64,000 nt of DNA from Muscardinus avellanarius (Eukaryota; Chordata; Mammalia; Rodentia; Gliridae), in assembly GCA_963383645.1 (NCBI GenBank), contig OY726571.1:24616116-24680115 (forward strand). The letters are read 5' to 3'. Each line of letters opens with the position of its first letter. Within the stretch, counting starts at the first letter, position 1. A program made the position numbers and the translations under genes. Positions 12,518-23,819 of this stretch are shown piece after piece. Below the pieces are notes generated by a model. That model was not told where the DNA came from, ran no database searches, and was given only the letters and a program-made list of their open reading frames with translations.

Positions 12518-12712
12518 TACCAGGTGTAATGGCTCATGTGTGTAATTTCCTATTTAGGCTGAGACAGGAGAGTTGTAGGTTCAGGACCAGCCTCAATAAC
12601 CTAGTAAGACCCTCAGCAACCTAGGGAGACCCTGTTTCCAAAAAAATTTCAAAAGAATTGGGGGCATGGGGCAGAGTTCTGGGTTCAAACTGTAGTACCC
12701 TAATAACAAAAA
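12518..12712 (+). repeat. Old B1-dID SINE
   Basis: Diverged dimer beginning 'ccaggtgtaatggctcatgt'. The ID-like half is degraded (gggttcaaactgtagtaccc). Confidence 0.8.
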
Positions 12713-12819
12713 AGGAAATATATAGTGAATATACTCCCTATCTTATCACTTCAAAGTGAATTTAAAAAGATGCAGTAAGAATGCTCAACTAATGTATGAA
12801 ATAAATAGAGGAGAGAAAG

Positions 12820-12820
12820 G

Positions 12821-12863
<43 letters not shown>
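12820..12863. repeat. (GA)n microsatellite
   Basis: Pure GA array of about 40 bases with imperfect flanks. It is the source of the Ser-Leu-rich translation on the opposite strand. Confidence 0.95.
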
Positions 12864-12868
<5 letters not shown>

Positions 12869-12890
12869 TTATAAGTGGATGGACAAATAG

Positions 12891-13320
12891 AAGCCAGGTA
12901 CATGCTTATAATCCCAGTACTTGGGAGGCTGAGAGAGGAGGATTGCAGGATCAAAGACCATCTCAGCAAATAGTGAGACTCTCATTAACCAAGTGAGACT
13001 CTGTTTCAAAATAAAAATAAAATAGAGCCGGGCGTGGTGGCGCACACTTGTAATCCCAGCATTCGGGAGGCTGAGACCGGAGGATCACGGTTCGTGGACA
13101 GCCTCAGCTACTTAGTGAGGCCCTGTGCAACTCAGTGAGACCCTGTTTCAAAACAAAGAATAAAAAATAGGGCAGGGGGTGTAGCCTGGAGGTCGAATGC
13201 CCCTGAGTTCCATCCCCAGACCCGCAAAAAAAATAAAATAAAAATTAAAAAAATAAAATAGAGCTAGGGGGTGGAGCTTGAAGGAAGAAAGCCCCTGGGT
13301 TCAATCCTCAGTGTCATTCA
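12891..13320 (+). repeat. Older B1-dID SINE split by a younger one
   Basis: The B1-like half (gaagccaggtacatgcttat onward) runs to about 13026. The matching ID-like half (gagctagggggtggagcttg ... gggttcaatcctcagt) resumes at 13262. The interruption is the SINE at 13027-13249. Confidence 0.88.
13027..13249 (+). repeat. Nested B1-dID SINE with target-site duplication
   Basis: Full-length copy starting 'gccgggcgtggtggcgcaca' and ending in an A-rich tail. It is flanked by a perfect 15-base direct repeat (aaaataaaatagagc) at 13014-13028 and 13250-13264, the target-site duplication of an insertion into the linker of an older SINE. Confidence 0.95.
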
Positions 13321-13580
13321 TAGATAGATGATAGATAGATAGATTTTTTTTTTTTTTTGGTGGTACTGGGGTTCCTGGAAGCCTTCTACCTTCTACCTTC
13401 TACCGGGCTACACTCCCAGACCTATTTTTTACATTTTCATTTTGGAAACAGGGTCTCCTAAACCAGCGCGCGCGGCTGGCTTTGAACCTGCGCGATCCTC
13501 CTGTCTCTGCTTCCCAAGCGCGGGGATTACAAGCATGCGCCACCACGCCCGGTGATAGATAGATATTTAGATAGAGGCAG
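13321..13580. repeat. (GATA)n microsatellite, interrupted
   Basis: Short GATA/TAGA tract on both sides (13321-13344 and 13553-13576) of a minus-strand SINE that inserted into it. Confidence 0.85.
13344..13552 (-). repeat. B1-dID SINE, younger subfamily, in a GATA tract
   Basis: Begins with a T run, then 'ggtggtactggggttcctgg'. The heptamer ccttcta is present three times near 13383-13403, where sister copies have it once. It carries the 'ccagcgcgcgcggctggc' hairpin arm and ends 'ccaccacgcccgg'. The flanks are GATA units. Confidence 0.93.
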
Positions 13581-14980
13581 GAGTGCAAAGAAATAATATT
13601 TTCTTGAAAAACTAGTTTTCTTCAAATTAAAGCAGCAAATGCATAGTTCATCTCCCCAGCTTAAACTATAACCTCCATGAGAGCAGACATAATTGGCTGT
13701 TTTTGTCATTATTAGACGTTCAGTGCTTAGAATATATAATTGTAGATGCTTAAGTAACATTCCCCCAAATAAATTCAAAGATCATAAATGAAAATAAAAT
13801 TTTCTCCCAGTGTCTGAAGCCAGAGCCCACAACCCCCTTGGAATTCACAGCAGCAGAGCAGTGGACTTAGCTCCCGGCCTTGTCTTGCTCCTCTTCAAAG
13901 TCCATCTTCTGCATAAACTTGAGTTTATCTCCAGACCTTGTGGGAAATCTTTTTTTTTTAGAAAAAAAATCATAATGTATGTAGAGTGTGTCTCCAAGTT
14001 TTAACTTTTAAGTAAGGACAAAAGTTCATGGAGTCCTATTAGTGTGGTAACCTTGACAAAAATCAGAGCCACTGTAAGAGCTTAAAAAGCTAGGCTGACC
14101 CACCTTTAGACACTGGGTATAATTGAAGACAATTTCAGCTTCCATTAAGAGCTTTGTTATGTAGAGGCTCTGTCAAAAAAAAAAAAAATAGGGAGATAAG
14201 CCTCCTAGCACTGTATAAAAGCAGCAATTCATCTGCATTCATTGCAACTTGAAACCTGCTGGTGAAGGATATGAAGTAGATGATTTGACAGCATGTGTTT
14301 TGGTGATGGTCATGCCTTATGAAGACGTTCTAATCTCCTCCGTGCGTACTGTTGAGGTCATATGCCCATGTCCCATGAGCATTATACTAAAAGTCATTTA
14401 GAAAACTGCACATATTTTTCCTGATAAATGCTTTTGTATAGATCTGACAAGTTTAAGATAAATTTAAACTAAAAATTTTTAGCCTAACTAGCGTTTCATA
14501 ATTTTATATGCTAAGTCTGGCAAATGCATGTATAAATACAAACTACAAAAGCAGTTTCAACCATTACAATATATTAAGCTTAGGAATATAAATAGCAATG
14601 TTTGTAATCACCATGTTCACATATTATAATATCATACCTTTTAGAAGATAGTTTTTTTCTGCTTTTTTAAAGATGTCTTAAAAGACATTATTGACCCCTT
14701 GTGACCTTTGATGTGAACTGAGTGATTATCAAACTTAGACAAATTAATTACACCTCTGAAAGTTCTCAAGTACAGTCAGTCATTAAGGCTTCTGTAGTTT
14801 CCACTAAGGAACTGGAATTAATTTCTGGGATTTGAGCTTTAAAATTAATACCCCATGAATCCCAGCAGAGAGAGGCAAATCCCTTTGAAAGAATTAAAAT
14901 GGTCTCCAAACCTGTGAGAACTGAATATAACCAGATAAGCATGTCTTTTCTTCAAGCAGATTTAGAGAGAAAAAGGTGTG
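13580..14980. other. Unique stretch, no gene seen
   Basis: No gene recognised. A block at 14640-14900 is listed separately as a candidate conserved element. Confidence 0.55.
14640..14900. promoter_or_regulatory. Candidate conserved non-coding element
   Basis: Repeat-free block containing 'tgacctttgatgtgaactga' (a TGACCTTTG nuclear-receptor-like half site), an 'attaattaca' homeodomain-type core and 'ggaactggaattaatttctg'. Assignment is by character only. Confidence 0.25.
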
Positions 14981-14982
14981 TC

Positions 14983-14984
<2 letters not shown>

Positions 14985-15039
<55 letters not shown>

Positions 15040-15047
15040 TGTGTGTT
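14985..15047. repeat. (TG)n microsatellite
   Basis: About 60 bases of TG repeat with one TA interruption near 15032. Confidence 0.96.
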
Positions 15048-15049
15048 TC

Positions 15050-17620
15050 TGGAATCATTATTCACTTAGACCTCTAGCATTTTTATCTCTCTGGTACCTA
15101 TTTCTGTTTGGTGACTCTCAGCTGGGCTGGTTATTTTCTTCCATGTTGGTCTTCCTACAGGGATGAAAAAGGCTGGCTTTGGATATCAATAGTGTCATTT
15201 CTCTGTGCTCACCCTCATTGGTGATTAACTTGAGACATTAATCAGATCTGCTGGCAGAATTGGGTTTAAGAAATTGCCAACTCAGGTATACTTTAGACCT
15301 TGGTAAATTTAGAGATAATGAAAACCCCCTACAGAGCCACTGGATGGACAAGTTCTCTTGAGGTGGTACTGATAACTCCATGTAGTGAAGGAGTAGCTTT
15401 GTTCTTATGTGCATTTCTGTATATAATCTGTATTGGAAAAACTGTTTTAAATCAGGTTATACAGTGCTGCTTTTATGTGTCATTTTATATAGCTAAGCTC
15501 ATCTCACTGACTTCTAGCTTTCTAAAGTATCACAATATTCTGAGTTACATGCCAGAAATTAGGAGTTGTGCTAAATCTTTTATTTTCTAATGGATATAAA
15601 TATAATGCACATCAGTTTTCTATTTGTTACTTCTGTAGATGGTAAAAAATCTCCTTTGATTGATAGTAAATTGATACTATATAATTCTTAATACATGCAT
15701 ACATTCTTTCACAGAAATTAAGTAATTCCTTAAGATATATATATGTGTATATCTCATTAACATAATCTCAGAAGGTTAAGGTAAATTTAGTATACTTCAC
15801 AATTTTATGTCTTAATTATCAACATTATTAATGTTCTATGAAATAATAACACTTTTAAACTTTAATTTTTTCTATATATTTAAAGATATAAATTGTGTCT
15901 GAAAAATTCTTCTATTTTATCATAAAACTTTGAAGAAAATCAAAGAAATAAAATAGTGTTTATATAAATACCACAGACACAATTACCAGTCTTACACTGG
16001 TTTTGTAGTATACCAATGAATTTAAATATCTCATGGCACCATTAACTACTATTTATCGTCCATATAAACAAGTGTAGACATTTTTGTAAATGGCAGATTA
16101 CAAAAAATTCAGAGCAGAGCAGGTGCTATACCCTTTGAAAATACTTTTTTATTTACCTTTAACCAAAGGACCATCTAAGTTATATGCTATATATTCTGAG
16201 ATAAAATGCTAATACTGCAGTAATGGTAACTAACTAGTTCCTTGTTGCATGTTAAAAAAAAATTGCAATTCCAGAGCAAAGTACAATTCTCAGGAATAGT
16301 TGTCAGTGGTGGAGAGCAGATCTGTCCAGACAGAGAAAGAGACCTTGATTAAAACTCAATTTTCTCGTCACCCACAAAAAGAAATCAAATATTGGTGCAA
16401 GAATCCAAACCTTACTGCGAGAATGGAAAGCTATCACCTGTCTTGTTTATAAATACTTAACACAAAGTTAATGTTAGTTAAATAATACTAACTTGTGTTT
16501 CTTTCTTGAAAGTATATATGAAAATAAACAAGCAGTTGCCAAATACTACTAGTGTGATGGGATTCAAATCAACCACATTTTATGATAAATGATGAGGCTA
16601 TTTGTTTAGTGTGGATGGTCCATTTTATTTTTTATTCAAACAAATGAGGCTATCATAATTTATTGTTACTATTCTAGAAGTTTTTCTTTTCTTTTCAGAT
16701 CTTAATGCTTGATAATAACATAAATTATGTATTTTGTAATACACAATGTGATGAAAGAGAACTACATACTCGTTCATTTATAAAATATGCATATTATCAG
16801 CCAAAATTTTGAAAAATGTTTTCATTTGAGAGACTGTGCATTATGAATTAGAAGTTAATATTTATCTTTTATTTACATAAATTTGATTATATAAATTCAT
16901 TTTATTAAGTGTTTTGTGTTTTTCTTCCTGACACTTTTATGTAAACCTTTTAATATTCAACACCAGAATGGGTCAGTCTAAGATGGATGTTATTTAGGTG
17001 GCATTCAACTTTAACTTATATATTCCTTTTTCATTGTGCAAAGATATACATGTAAATTTATTTGAAAAAGAAAAAGAGCATTGCCACTCTAATATGCATC
17101 AATTAACATAAGTAATTTATTTTAATGGAATTTGAGAACAAAGAAAGGCTCTTTCTTTAAAGCTTTAAAAATGTAATTGGAATCTGTAAAATATATTCCA
17201 TATAATTTACCATGAAAGAGAAGTGGCAATCTAACATGGTCACATACCAATATTTTTATCTTGTTTTGTTTATTACGTGGAAGACATTTAGAACATCTTG
17301 CTTTAATGTGACTTTGATTTCTTTTTATTTTTGACTTGCCCAGTTGCTCCTTTCCCCATTTGCAGAAGGATGTTAATGAGAATAAATTTTTCTTTGCACA
17401 AAAATAAACTTATTTTATAAAAATTAAATAATCTGACAAATCTGAACATCAGAACGACAGTCTATGCTCCAGTCATATTTTGAGCATCTGCCTGATGCTT
17501 ATTCATCTGCCTGATACTAGGCAAGCTTTATAGACCCAGACAGCCGGCTGAAGCCATGCTAATTTAAATAGTAACATGACAGTGAAGCTAAATAAACTTT
17601 AAAAAATTCTCCTGAAGATA
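15050..17620. other. Unique AT-rich stretch, no gene seen
   Basis: No gene recognised. The 96-codon frame at 15300-15590 (plus) has no domain, no good start context and AT-driven composition. A 12-base repeat (catctgcctgat) occurs at 17485-17496 and 17504-17515. Confidence 0.6.
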
Positions 17621-17621
17621 A

Positions 17622-18010
17622 TATTTATTTTTATCGGGTCATTGTAGCCATACATCTGAATGGGGTACAAAATAATGGAGGCATACATGCACACATCACT
17701 CATTTAGCCCTTCCCAATCTCCACCCCTTTCCCTCCTTCTCACGTTTGCTTAGTGACCAACTTCAATATGTTTGTGAACATACATCATGTACATTAGGGT
17801 GTTTTCCTTTCATCCCTCCTGTTCCCCTCAACTGGTTGCCTTATATGCTCATCTATGGATTGTCCTTCTTTAAAGTTTCTCCTATGACTCATTTTCTCCC
17901 TAGCTTCTACATATTAGGGAGATCATTCAATTCTTTGGTTTGGGGACTGATTAATCTCACTTAGCATAATATTCTCTGGTTCCATCCATTTCCCTGGATG
18001 ATACTTATTT
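17622..18010 (-). mobile_element. L1 3' end fragment, minus strand
   Basis: Reverse complement of an L1 3' end: a T-rich start, then 'gtagccatacatctgaatgg', and further on the 'cttagcataatattctctgg ... ttccatccatttccctgg' signature seen in antisense L1 3' regions. It shares its terminal sequence with fragments at 27760, 28945 and 38825. Confidence 0.7.
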
Positions 18011-18395
18011 TTAATGATATAATTTACTTTTTACTCTAAGAATTTTAGATAGAAAAGTTGACACACATTCTGGAGAAAACACAATTGACTGTTTTCACAT
18101 AAGCCCATTTCCTTTTTGCTTTTACTTTTTGAAAGTCTTATTGATATATAATTCATATACTCTGAAGTTAACCAGATTGAAGTGTAAAATTTAGTGGCTT
18201 TTATAATATTCAAAGAATATTGTGCAGTCATTATCACTATCCTTAGAATATTTTAGCACCCTGAAAAGAAACTTCATGTCTAGTAGCAATCACTCCCCAT
18301 TCCTATATCCTCCCTATCTCTGGTGGCCAGTAATCTACCTTCTGTCTCTTTGGATTTGCCTGGTCTGGATATATTATATTAATAGAATAATATAG

Positions 18396-18595
18396 GCCGG
18401 GCGTGGTGGTGCACGCCTGTAATCCCTGCGCGCTTGGGAGGCAGAGACAGGAGGATGGCGCTGGTTCGGAGCCAGCCTTGCTGGCTTAAAAGACCCTGTT
18501 TCCAAATAAAAAGTATAAAATAGGTCTGGGAGTGAGGCCCATCGGTAGAAGGGCTTCCAGGAACCCCAGTACCACCAAAAAAAAAAAAAAAAAAA
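18396..18595 (+). repeat. B1-dID SINE with target-site duplication
   Basis: Starts 'gccgggcgtggtggtgcacg' and ends in about 18 A's. It is flanked by a perfect 12-base repeat (agaataatatag) at 18384-18395 and 18596-18607. Inserted in the L1 at 18120-20030. Confidence 0.96.
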
Positions 18596-18635
18596 AGAAT
18601 AATATAGTATGTTGTATTGTATCACTGAGTTCTTT

Positions 18636-18843
18636 ATTTTATTTTATTATTTTTTTGGTGGTACTGGTGTTCCTGGAAGCCCTTCTACCTCCGGGCTACA
18701 CTCCCAGACCTATTTTATACAATTTTTTTTAAATTTGGAAACAAGGTCTCTTAAGCAAGCACAGCTGGGTTTGAACCACATGATTCTCCTGTCTCCATCT
18801 CCCAAGTGTGGGGATTATAAGCCAGCACCACCACGCCCGGCCT
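18636..18843 (-). repeat. B1-dID SINE with target-site duplication
   Basis: Younger-subfamily right half (gttcctggaagcccttctac). It is flanked by the perfect 12-base repeat actgagttcttt at 18624-18635 and 18844-18855. It is the second SINE in the same L1, in the opposite orientation to its neighbour. Confidence 0.96.
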
Positions 18844-18974
18844 ACTGAGTTCTTTTATTCATCATAATGTTTTAAGGTTTATTCGTGTTATAGTATGTAT
18901 CAATACATCATCCTTTTTTGAGAATATTTTATTTTATAAATATATCACATCAATTACAAATATATTATGTACAC

Positions 18975-18978
<4 letters not shown>

Positions 18979-19021
<43 letters not shown>
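18979..19021. repeat. (TA)n microsatellite
   Basis: About 42 bases of TA repeat inside the L1 fragment. Confidence 0.95.
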
Positions 19022-19024
<3 letters not shown>

Positions 19025-19063
19025 CATTATTTGTCATTTGACGAACATTCAGATTGTTTCTAC

Positions 19064-19284
19064 CTTTTTTTTTTTTCAGTACTGGGGATGGAACCCAGAG
19101 ACATTCTACCTCCGGGCTAAACTCCCAACCCTATTTTGTATTTTTTATAATTTATTTGGAAACAGGGTCTCACTAAGCTGCTGAGAGCCTCACTAAGTAG
19201 CTGAGGTGGGCTCTGAACCTGTGCGATCCTCCTGTCTCAACCTCCCAAGTACTGGGATTACAAGCGTGCGCCACCACACCTGGC
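19064..19284 (-). repeat. B1-dID SINE with target-site duplication
   Basis: Complete minus-strand dimer. A 10-base direct repeat (ttgtttctac) flanks it at 19054-19063 and 19285-19294; removing the SINE rejoins the L1 'cagattgtttctac...tttttg' sequence. Confidence 0.95.
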
Positions 19285-20041
19285 TTGTTTCTACTTTTTG
19301 ATTTTTATCAGTAATGAAACTGTGAACAGTTAAGTGAAAATAATTATAAGGACATATGTTTTTATTATTCTTGGGTATATACTTAGGATTCAAATTGCTG
19401 GGACATATGGTAACTTCATATGTAAATTTTGAGAAATTTCCAAATCATTTTCAAAATGGCTGCTTCATGAAAATTCCTATATTTCTATATCTTTATCTAC
19501 ACTCATTTGTGTTTGTATTTCTAACTTGTACCATGCTACTAGGTGTAAAGTAGTATTATTTGAGGTTCTGATTTACATTTACATAATGATGTTGCTAAAT
19601 ATTTTTTATATTTTTTGATCTTTGCTCTCTTCTTCAGAAAAAATAGATACTCAAATATTTTATCCATTTTTTAATTTGGACTTTTCACTGTTGAGTTGCA
19701 GTGGATCTTAATATATTTTAGGTCCAAGGGCCAAAGAAAATACGTGATTTACAAGTACTTTCTCCCATTGTGTGCATGGTATTGTGTGCATGGTATCACT
19801 CTCTTGGTATTTTGTGTCCATTTAGAAATTTTCCTATTTCACATAGGCCATCTAATTTGTAAGAACATAGCAATTCATGGTATTTTTTTCATAGTACTCT
19901 ATTTTTCTAAAGTCAGTAGCAATATCCCATCTTTCATTGTCAACACTGGTAAATTAAACTTTTCTTTATTTCTTCTTGTTTCATCTAAGTAAGTAAGTAT
20001 TTATCAATTTTACTGAGCTTTTGGGTTGGTTGGTTTTCCTT

Positions 20042-20064
20042 GTTTTTTTTTTTTTTTTTTTTTT
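20042..20064. repeat. Poly(T) tract
   Basis: About 23 consecutive T's (with one edge base) at the junction between the L1 fragment and the following LTR remnant. No SINE or L1 body is attached to it. Confidence 0.8.
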
Positions 20065-20209
20065 CCTTTCACCTATTTACTCATTGCTAAGGTACTGGTA
20101 GATGTGGTATCTGGAAAGAATACCTTTTCTTGTTTGAAGGCCAGAAAGAAAGGAAGCAAGCTCTCTTTTTTTGTCTTTGTTAACAAAGATAAGAAAAAAT
20201 GATACTGTT

Positions 20210-20788
20210 CTATACAGGGCTCTCTAAAGAAACACAACTAATAAGAGAGAGGGAGATAATATTATGATGATTATGACGAGGAGGAAGATGATAAGAGTGT
20301 TACGGAGAAACTGGCTTGGTCTAAATCTGAAAAGTTCAGAGCCAGGAAAACTGATGGTAACTCTCAGTCTGAGGTCAAAACTTCAACGCTGTTATGAATC
20401 GCAAGCTCTAAAAGCTATAGAACCTGGAGTTCTAACATCCAAAGGCAGGAAAAGAAGGATGTTCTAATTCTAGAAGAAAGAGCAAAATCTCACAATTATT
20501 CTACCTTTTTGTTCCATGCGGACTCCAAGCCAACTGGAAAATGTCCTTTCCTGTTGTGGGCAGAGCATCCCTTCTCAGTCCACTTGGTCAAATGCCAATC
20601 TCATTGGAAATATCCTCATAGATACACTTGAAGCAGCCCAGTTAAGATAATAAAATGCCAAACCACTTGAATTTCCTTCAGCAAAAGAGGCATGAGCTCA
20701 GTGCCTACTGTAGCATTAAAATGAATTAACCTAAGTATTTGAATATCCTTTAATCCAGACAAGTTGGCACCCCAAACAAAACATCACA
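20210..20788 (-). mobile_element. MLT2-like (ERVL) LTR remnant, minus strand
   Basis: Antisense MLT2 signatures: 'ggctctctaaagaaacacaa' at the left edge (the end of the LTR in sense), a central region, and 'caagttggcaccccaaacaa' at the right edge (matching the conserved 5' 'caacttggc' zone). Strongly diverged. The subfamily is from memory. Confidence 0.65.
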
Positions 20789-20935
20789 GATATTAATCTC
20801 ATAATGAAGGCTCCATCTTTATGAACTAATTACTTTTCAAAGGCCCCACATCCAAATATTATCCCACTAGAAGTTATGGTTTCAATATTTGCAATGAGAG
20901 AAATGGTAACAACCATTTATAGCACTCATTCATAA
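20789..20935 (-). mobile_element. MLT1-like LTR fragment, minus strand
   Basis: Antisense MLT1 5'-half signature: 'aatctcataatgaaggctcc', 'aaaggccccacatccaaata' and 'ggtttcaatatttgcaatga'. Adjacent to the MLT2-like remnant, and part of the same insertion-rich zone. Confidence 0.65.
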
Positions 20936-20939
20936 CCCA

Positions 20940-21985
20940 AAATTAACTATAACTAACCATTCATAATTATTGTTAATAAAATTCTTTATTTTTTCATGAG
21001 AATTCCTGCTTTTGTCTATTGTACTTTCATTTCATTAGTATTTTCTGTAGAGTAGGTGTGGCAGAAAATAGTTTACCAATTTTTAATTTATTTCAGATGT
21101 CTTATTTTCTCTTTCTTTTTTTGGGGGGGAGGTGGTACTGGGGTTCCTGGAGGCCCTTCTACCTCCGGGCTACACTCCCAGACCTATTTTTACATTTTTA
21201 TTTGGAAATAGGGTCTCCTAAGCCAGCGCGCGGGGCTGGCTTCGAACCTGCGCGATCCTCCTGTCTCTGCCTCCCAAGCGTGGGGATTACAAGCGTGCAC
21301 CTGGCTTCTCTTTCATTTTTGAAAAGCAGATTTGCTGAGTAGAAATTTTAGGGCTGACTTTTTTTTTCTTAGCACTTTGAATATGGTACCCTCTGAATTC
21401 TGTTTTCTGATCAAAAGTCAATTGATAACCTTACTGAAGATAGCATGTACACAATAAGTCAGTTTTACTCTTGCTGTTTGAAAAATTCTCAGTATGTCTT
21501 TGCCTTGATATTTCATATATATAGTTTCTAGCTGTGGCTTTCTTTGATTTTTTTCTGACTTAAAATTGACTAAGCTTCTGGTACATGTAGATATATTTTT
21601 AAAAATCCAAGTTTGGTACTTGTTGGTCACCATTACTTTAAATACTCTCAAAATATCCCAAGATCTTGTCTCTCCCTCTTCACTCTCCTCTGTCATGTCC
21701 CCATCAAGTCCAAGTCCACAAAATGCCCTCCCCATTATTATCTCCCATTCTCTGTCTTGCCTCTCCCTTTTCTCATCCTTTGGTATTTTTCCCCACTCGT
21801 ATTTATTCTTCAAATTTCTCTTTTATCATAAACATTCCACTTGTCCTGTCAAATATATTTTCATTCTATTCTCTAATACAAGTGTTCTTCTTGGAATAGT
21901 CACCTTTTGTATGATAGAGTGTAGTTAATCATTTATATGTCAAATAAAATCATAATAGCCATTCTTAAAATGTGCTTTTTCTTTT
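20940..21985 (-). mobile_element. Ancient L1-derived fragment, 5' region, minus strand
   Basis: Reverse-strand similarity to the 5' part of old L1M-type elements: 'cttagcactttgaatatggt' (21370), 'ttctgatcaaaagtcaattg' and 'cacaataagtcagttttact'. The 131-codon minus-strand open frame at 21418-21813 lies inside it and is L1-derived. A SINE interrupts it at 21116-21306. Possibly the same original L1 as 18120-20030, with an internal deletion and LTR insertions. Confidence 0.65.
21116..21306 (-). repeat. B1-dID SINE, younger subfamily
   Basis: The right half has 'ggttcctggaggcccttcta' and the left half the CpG-rich arm 'cagcgcgcggggctggcttc'. The 5' end is slightly shortened (ends 'gcgtgcacctggct'). 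Confidence 0.93.
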
Positions 21986-23568
21986 ATTTCTCCCAACAAC
22001 TCTTAGAGTCATTCTGTTATTGCTGCTTAACAGATCAGAGAATCTTGTCTTAACATCACAATATGGTATTGAACCTGAGGCTAACTGTTCTGGAGCTCAC
22101 AGTTTCAGCCACTTGGCTCTAAGGTTCTCAAGTGTAGTGGGATATTTTAATGTAGATGGATTGTTAGTCTGCTGCTATTGCTATTTGTTCATTTGTTTTA
22201 AAAAGGCCATATATTAGAAATAACAGAATCAATTCTAATTTTCACTTCAAAGTTGTTAGATCTTCATTTGGGCGTTTTTTATAGTTTAGAATGGAGGTGT
22301 AAGTTTATATATCTAAGCCACAGAGTGTCTTGTGAAAGAATAATGGCATTTGTTGAGAGAGTTGTATGAAAAATTAAGAGAGCATAACCTCTGAAGCATT
22401 TGTTTCTACATGCAAGAGACATTACATATTCAAAAAGCAATCCTTCAGGATGGAAGCTAGTTTATTTTAGGGAGATTTGACATTAGCATTTTATCTGCTT
22501 CTACTGAATTCTAATTTCCACAATGGTTTACACAGTCCCCATCTGAAGACTTTCTGAAATTAATTCTCAGCTTATTAGAAGAGATGCCCTTGTCCTAGCA
22601 ATATAACTATTATGCTGACTAAAAATCTAAGAAAAATCACTTTTGTCCTATGTAGGATATCTAAATAATTTTATACACATTCAAATCAGTGTTACCAACC
22701 TGTTTTAGAAGAAAAAAATCAATGTACCATACTCATGGCATACCTACACAAGAAGAGAATCAATACTTCTATTTAAAGCTATTAAAAATAAGTAGCCAGA
22801 AAATTCAAGCAACATATTTATATATTTTCTCTTTGTAAACATAATTTTAGTTATCCTAATTTATAATAGCTTAAAATTATTTGTTATTCTTCAAATTCAA
22901 AATTCAGAAATATGTAATTATAATAGACACAATGACAGGATCTATGACCCACATCTTAATTTAAAATATTTTAGTATGGTATAAAGAAAGATATCTATAC
23001 CTACTTGATTCAGTTTTTGATACATATTTAAAAATTCTTCTGACAGTATAATAAAAATTAGTAAGAAAAATATGTATAATTTTCTCAACTAGAATAAAAT
23101 TAATTAGATGCATCTAAGTCAAAATGTTTGAAAAGTAACAGAACAAAAGAGGGAATAAAAAGAAGAACATAATTAAAGTAAGAGTAGAAATTATTATGAT
23201 AGTAACAAAGGGTTATAATGGTTTACTTTAACAAGATGATAATTGCTGTTTTAAAAATGTCTAATTAATGGGCAGATTCTTCCAAGAGGTATTACCAAAA
23301 TGAGGAGTATGCATATTCATTGCAAGGTTAAAAATTAAATAGAGAATATAAATAAATATAAAGTTGAAGACTTATAAGTTGTATATAAGTAACATTAATA
23401 AATATCTATAACACATAGTTAATACCCAAATACAAAGTCAGTGTGTAGCCACATCTGAGGAAGATGTTTTTGAGAACAATTTGAAGCCTTTGGTCTTCAG
23501 TTGTATCTCCTTTTAATTCTTAAAAAAGAAAAGGAAGTATATGAAACAAATGTAACTTAAATAACTGT
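21985..23568. other. Unique AT-rich stretch, no gene seen
   Basis: No gene, RNA or recognisable repeat; strongly AT-rich from 22700 to 23450. Confidence 0.6.
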
Positions 23569-23569
23569 G

Positions 23570-23818
23570 TGATCCAAGTATGGTGGTGGCACACACTTGT
23601 AATCTCAGTACTTGGAGGTGAGACAGTAGGATCACATTTTTGTGGCAGCCTCAACTATTTAGTGAGGCCTTTCTTCACTTAGTGAGATCCTATTTCAAAA
23701 TTTTAAAAAATGAAAAATAGGAAGGGGGTTGCAGAGATAAAATGCCCCTGGGTCCTGGACATTCAGAGGTAGAATGCCCCTGGTACTGCAATAAAATAAA
23801 ATAAAATAAAATAAAATA
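23570..23818 (+). repeat. B1-dID SINE with duplicated ID segment
   Basis: Left half 'gatccaagtatggtggtggc'. The ID-like right half is partly doubled, because the 'aatgcccctgg' block occurs twice about 38 bases apart (23740 and 23775). The tail has become a (TAAAA)n array. Confidence 0.85.
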
Positions 23819-23819
23819 C

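Larger units (their letters stand above)
18120..20030 (-). mobile_element. Ancient L1 (L1M-type) ORF2 3' part and 3' UTR
   Basis: Read in reverse this is an old mammalian L1. The 3' UTR starts near 18125 (ttattgatatataattcata), followed by 'gtgcagtcattatcactatc' and 'agcaatcactccccattcct'. The antisense ORF2 3' signatures follow: 'cttgggtatatacttaggat' at about 19370, 'attgctgggacatatggtaa', and 'ttttatccattttttaattt' near 19660. Three SINEs interrupt it (18396, 18636, 19064). The reading frame is wholly decayed. Family level (L1M) is from memory of human copies. Confidence 0.85.

Noticed and set aside
15300..15590. 96-codon plus-strand frame
   Set aside because: Single-frame AT-rich translation, no family resemblance, no splice-site pattern around it.
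21418..21813. 131-codon minus-strand open frame, the longest in the window
   Set aside because: It lies inside an ancient L1-derived segment in L1 sense orientation; no start context or domain points to a cellular gene.
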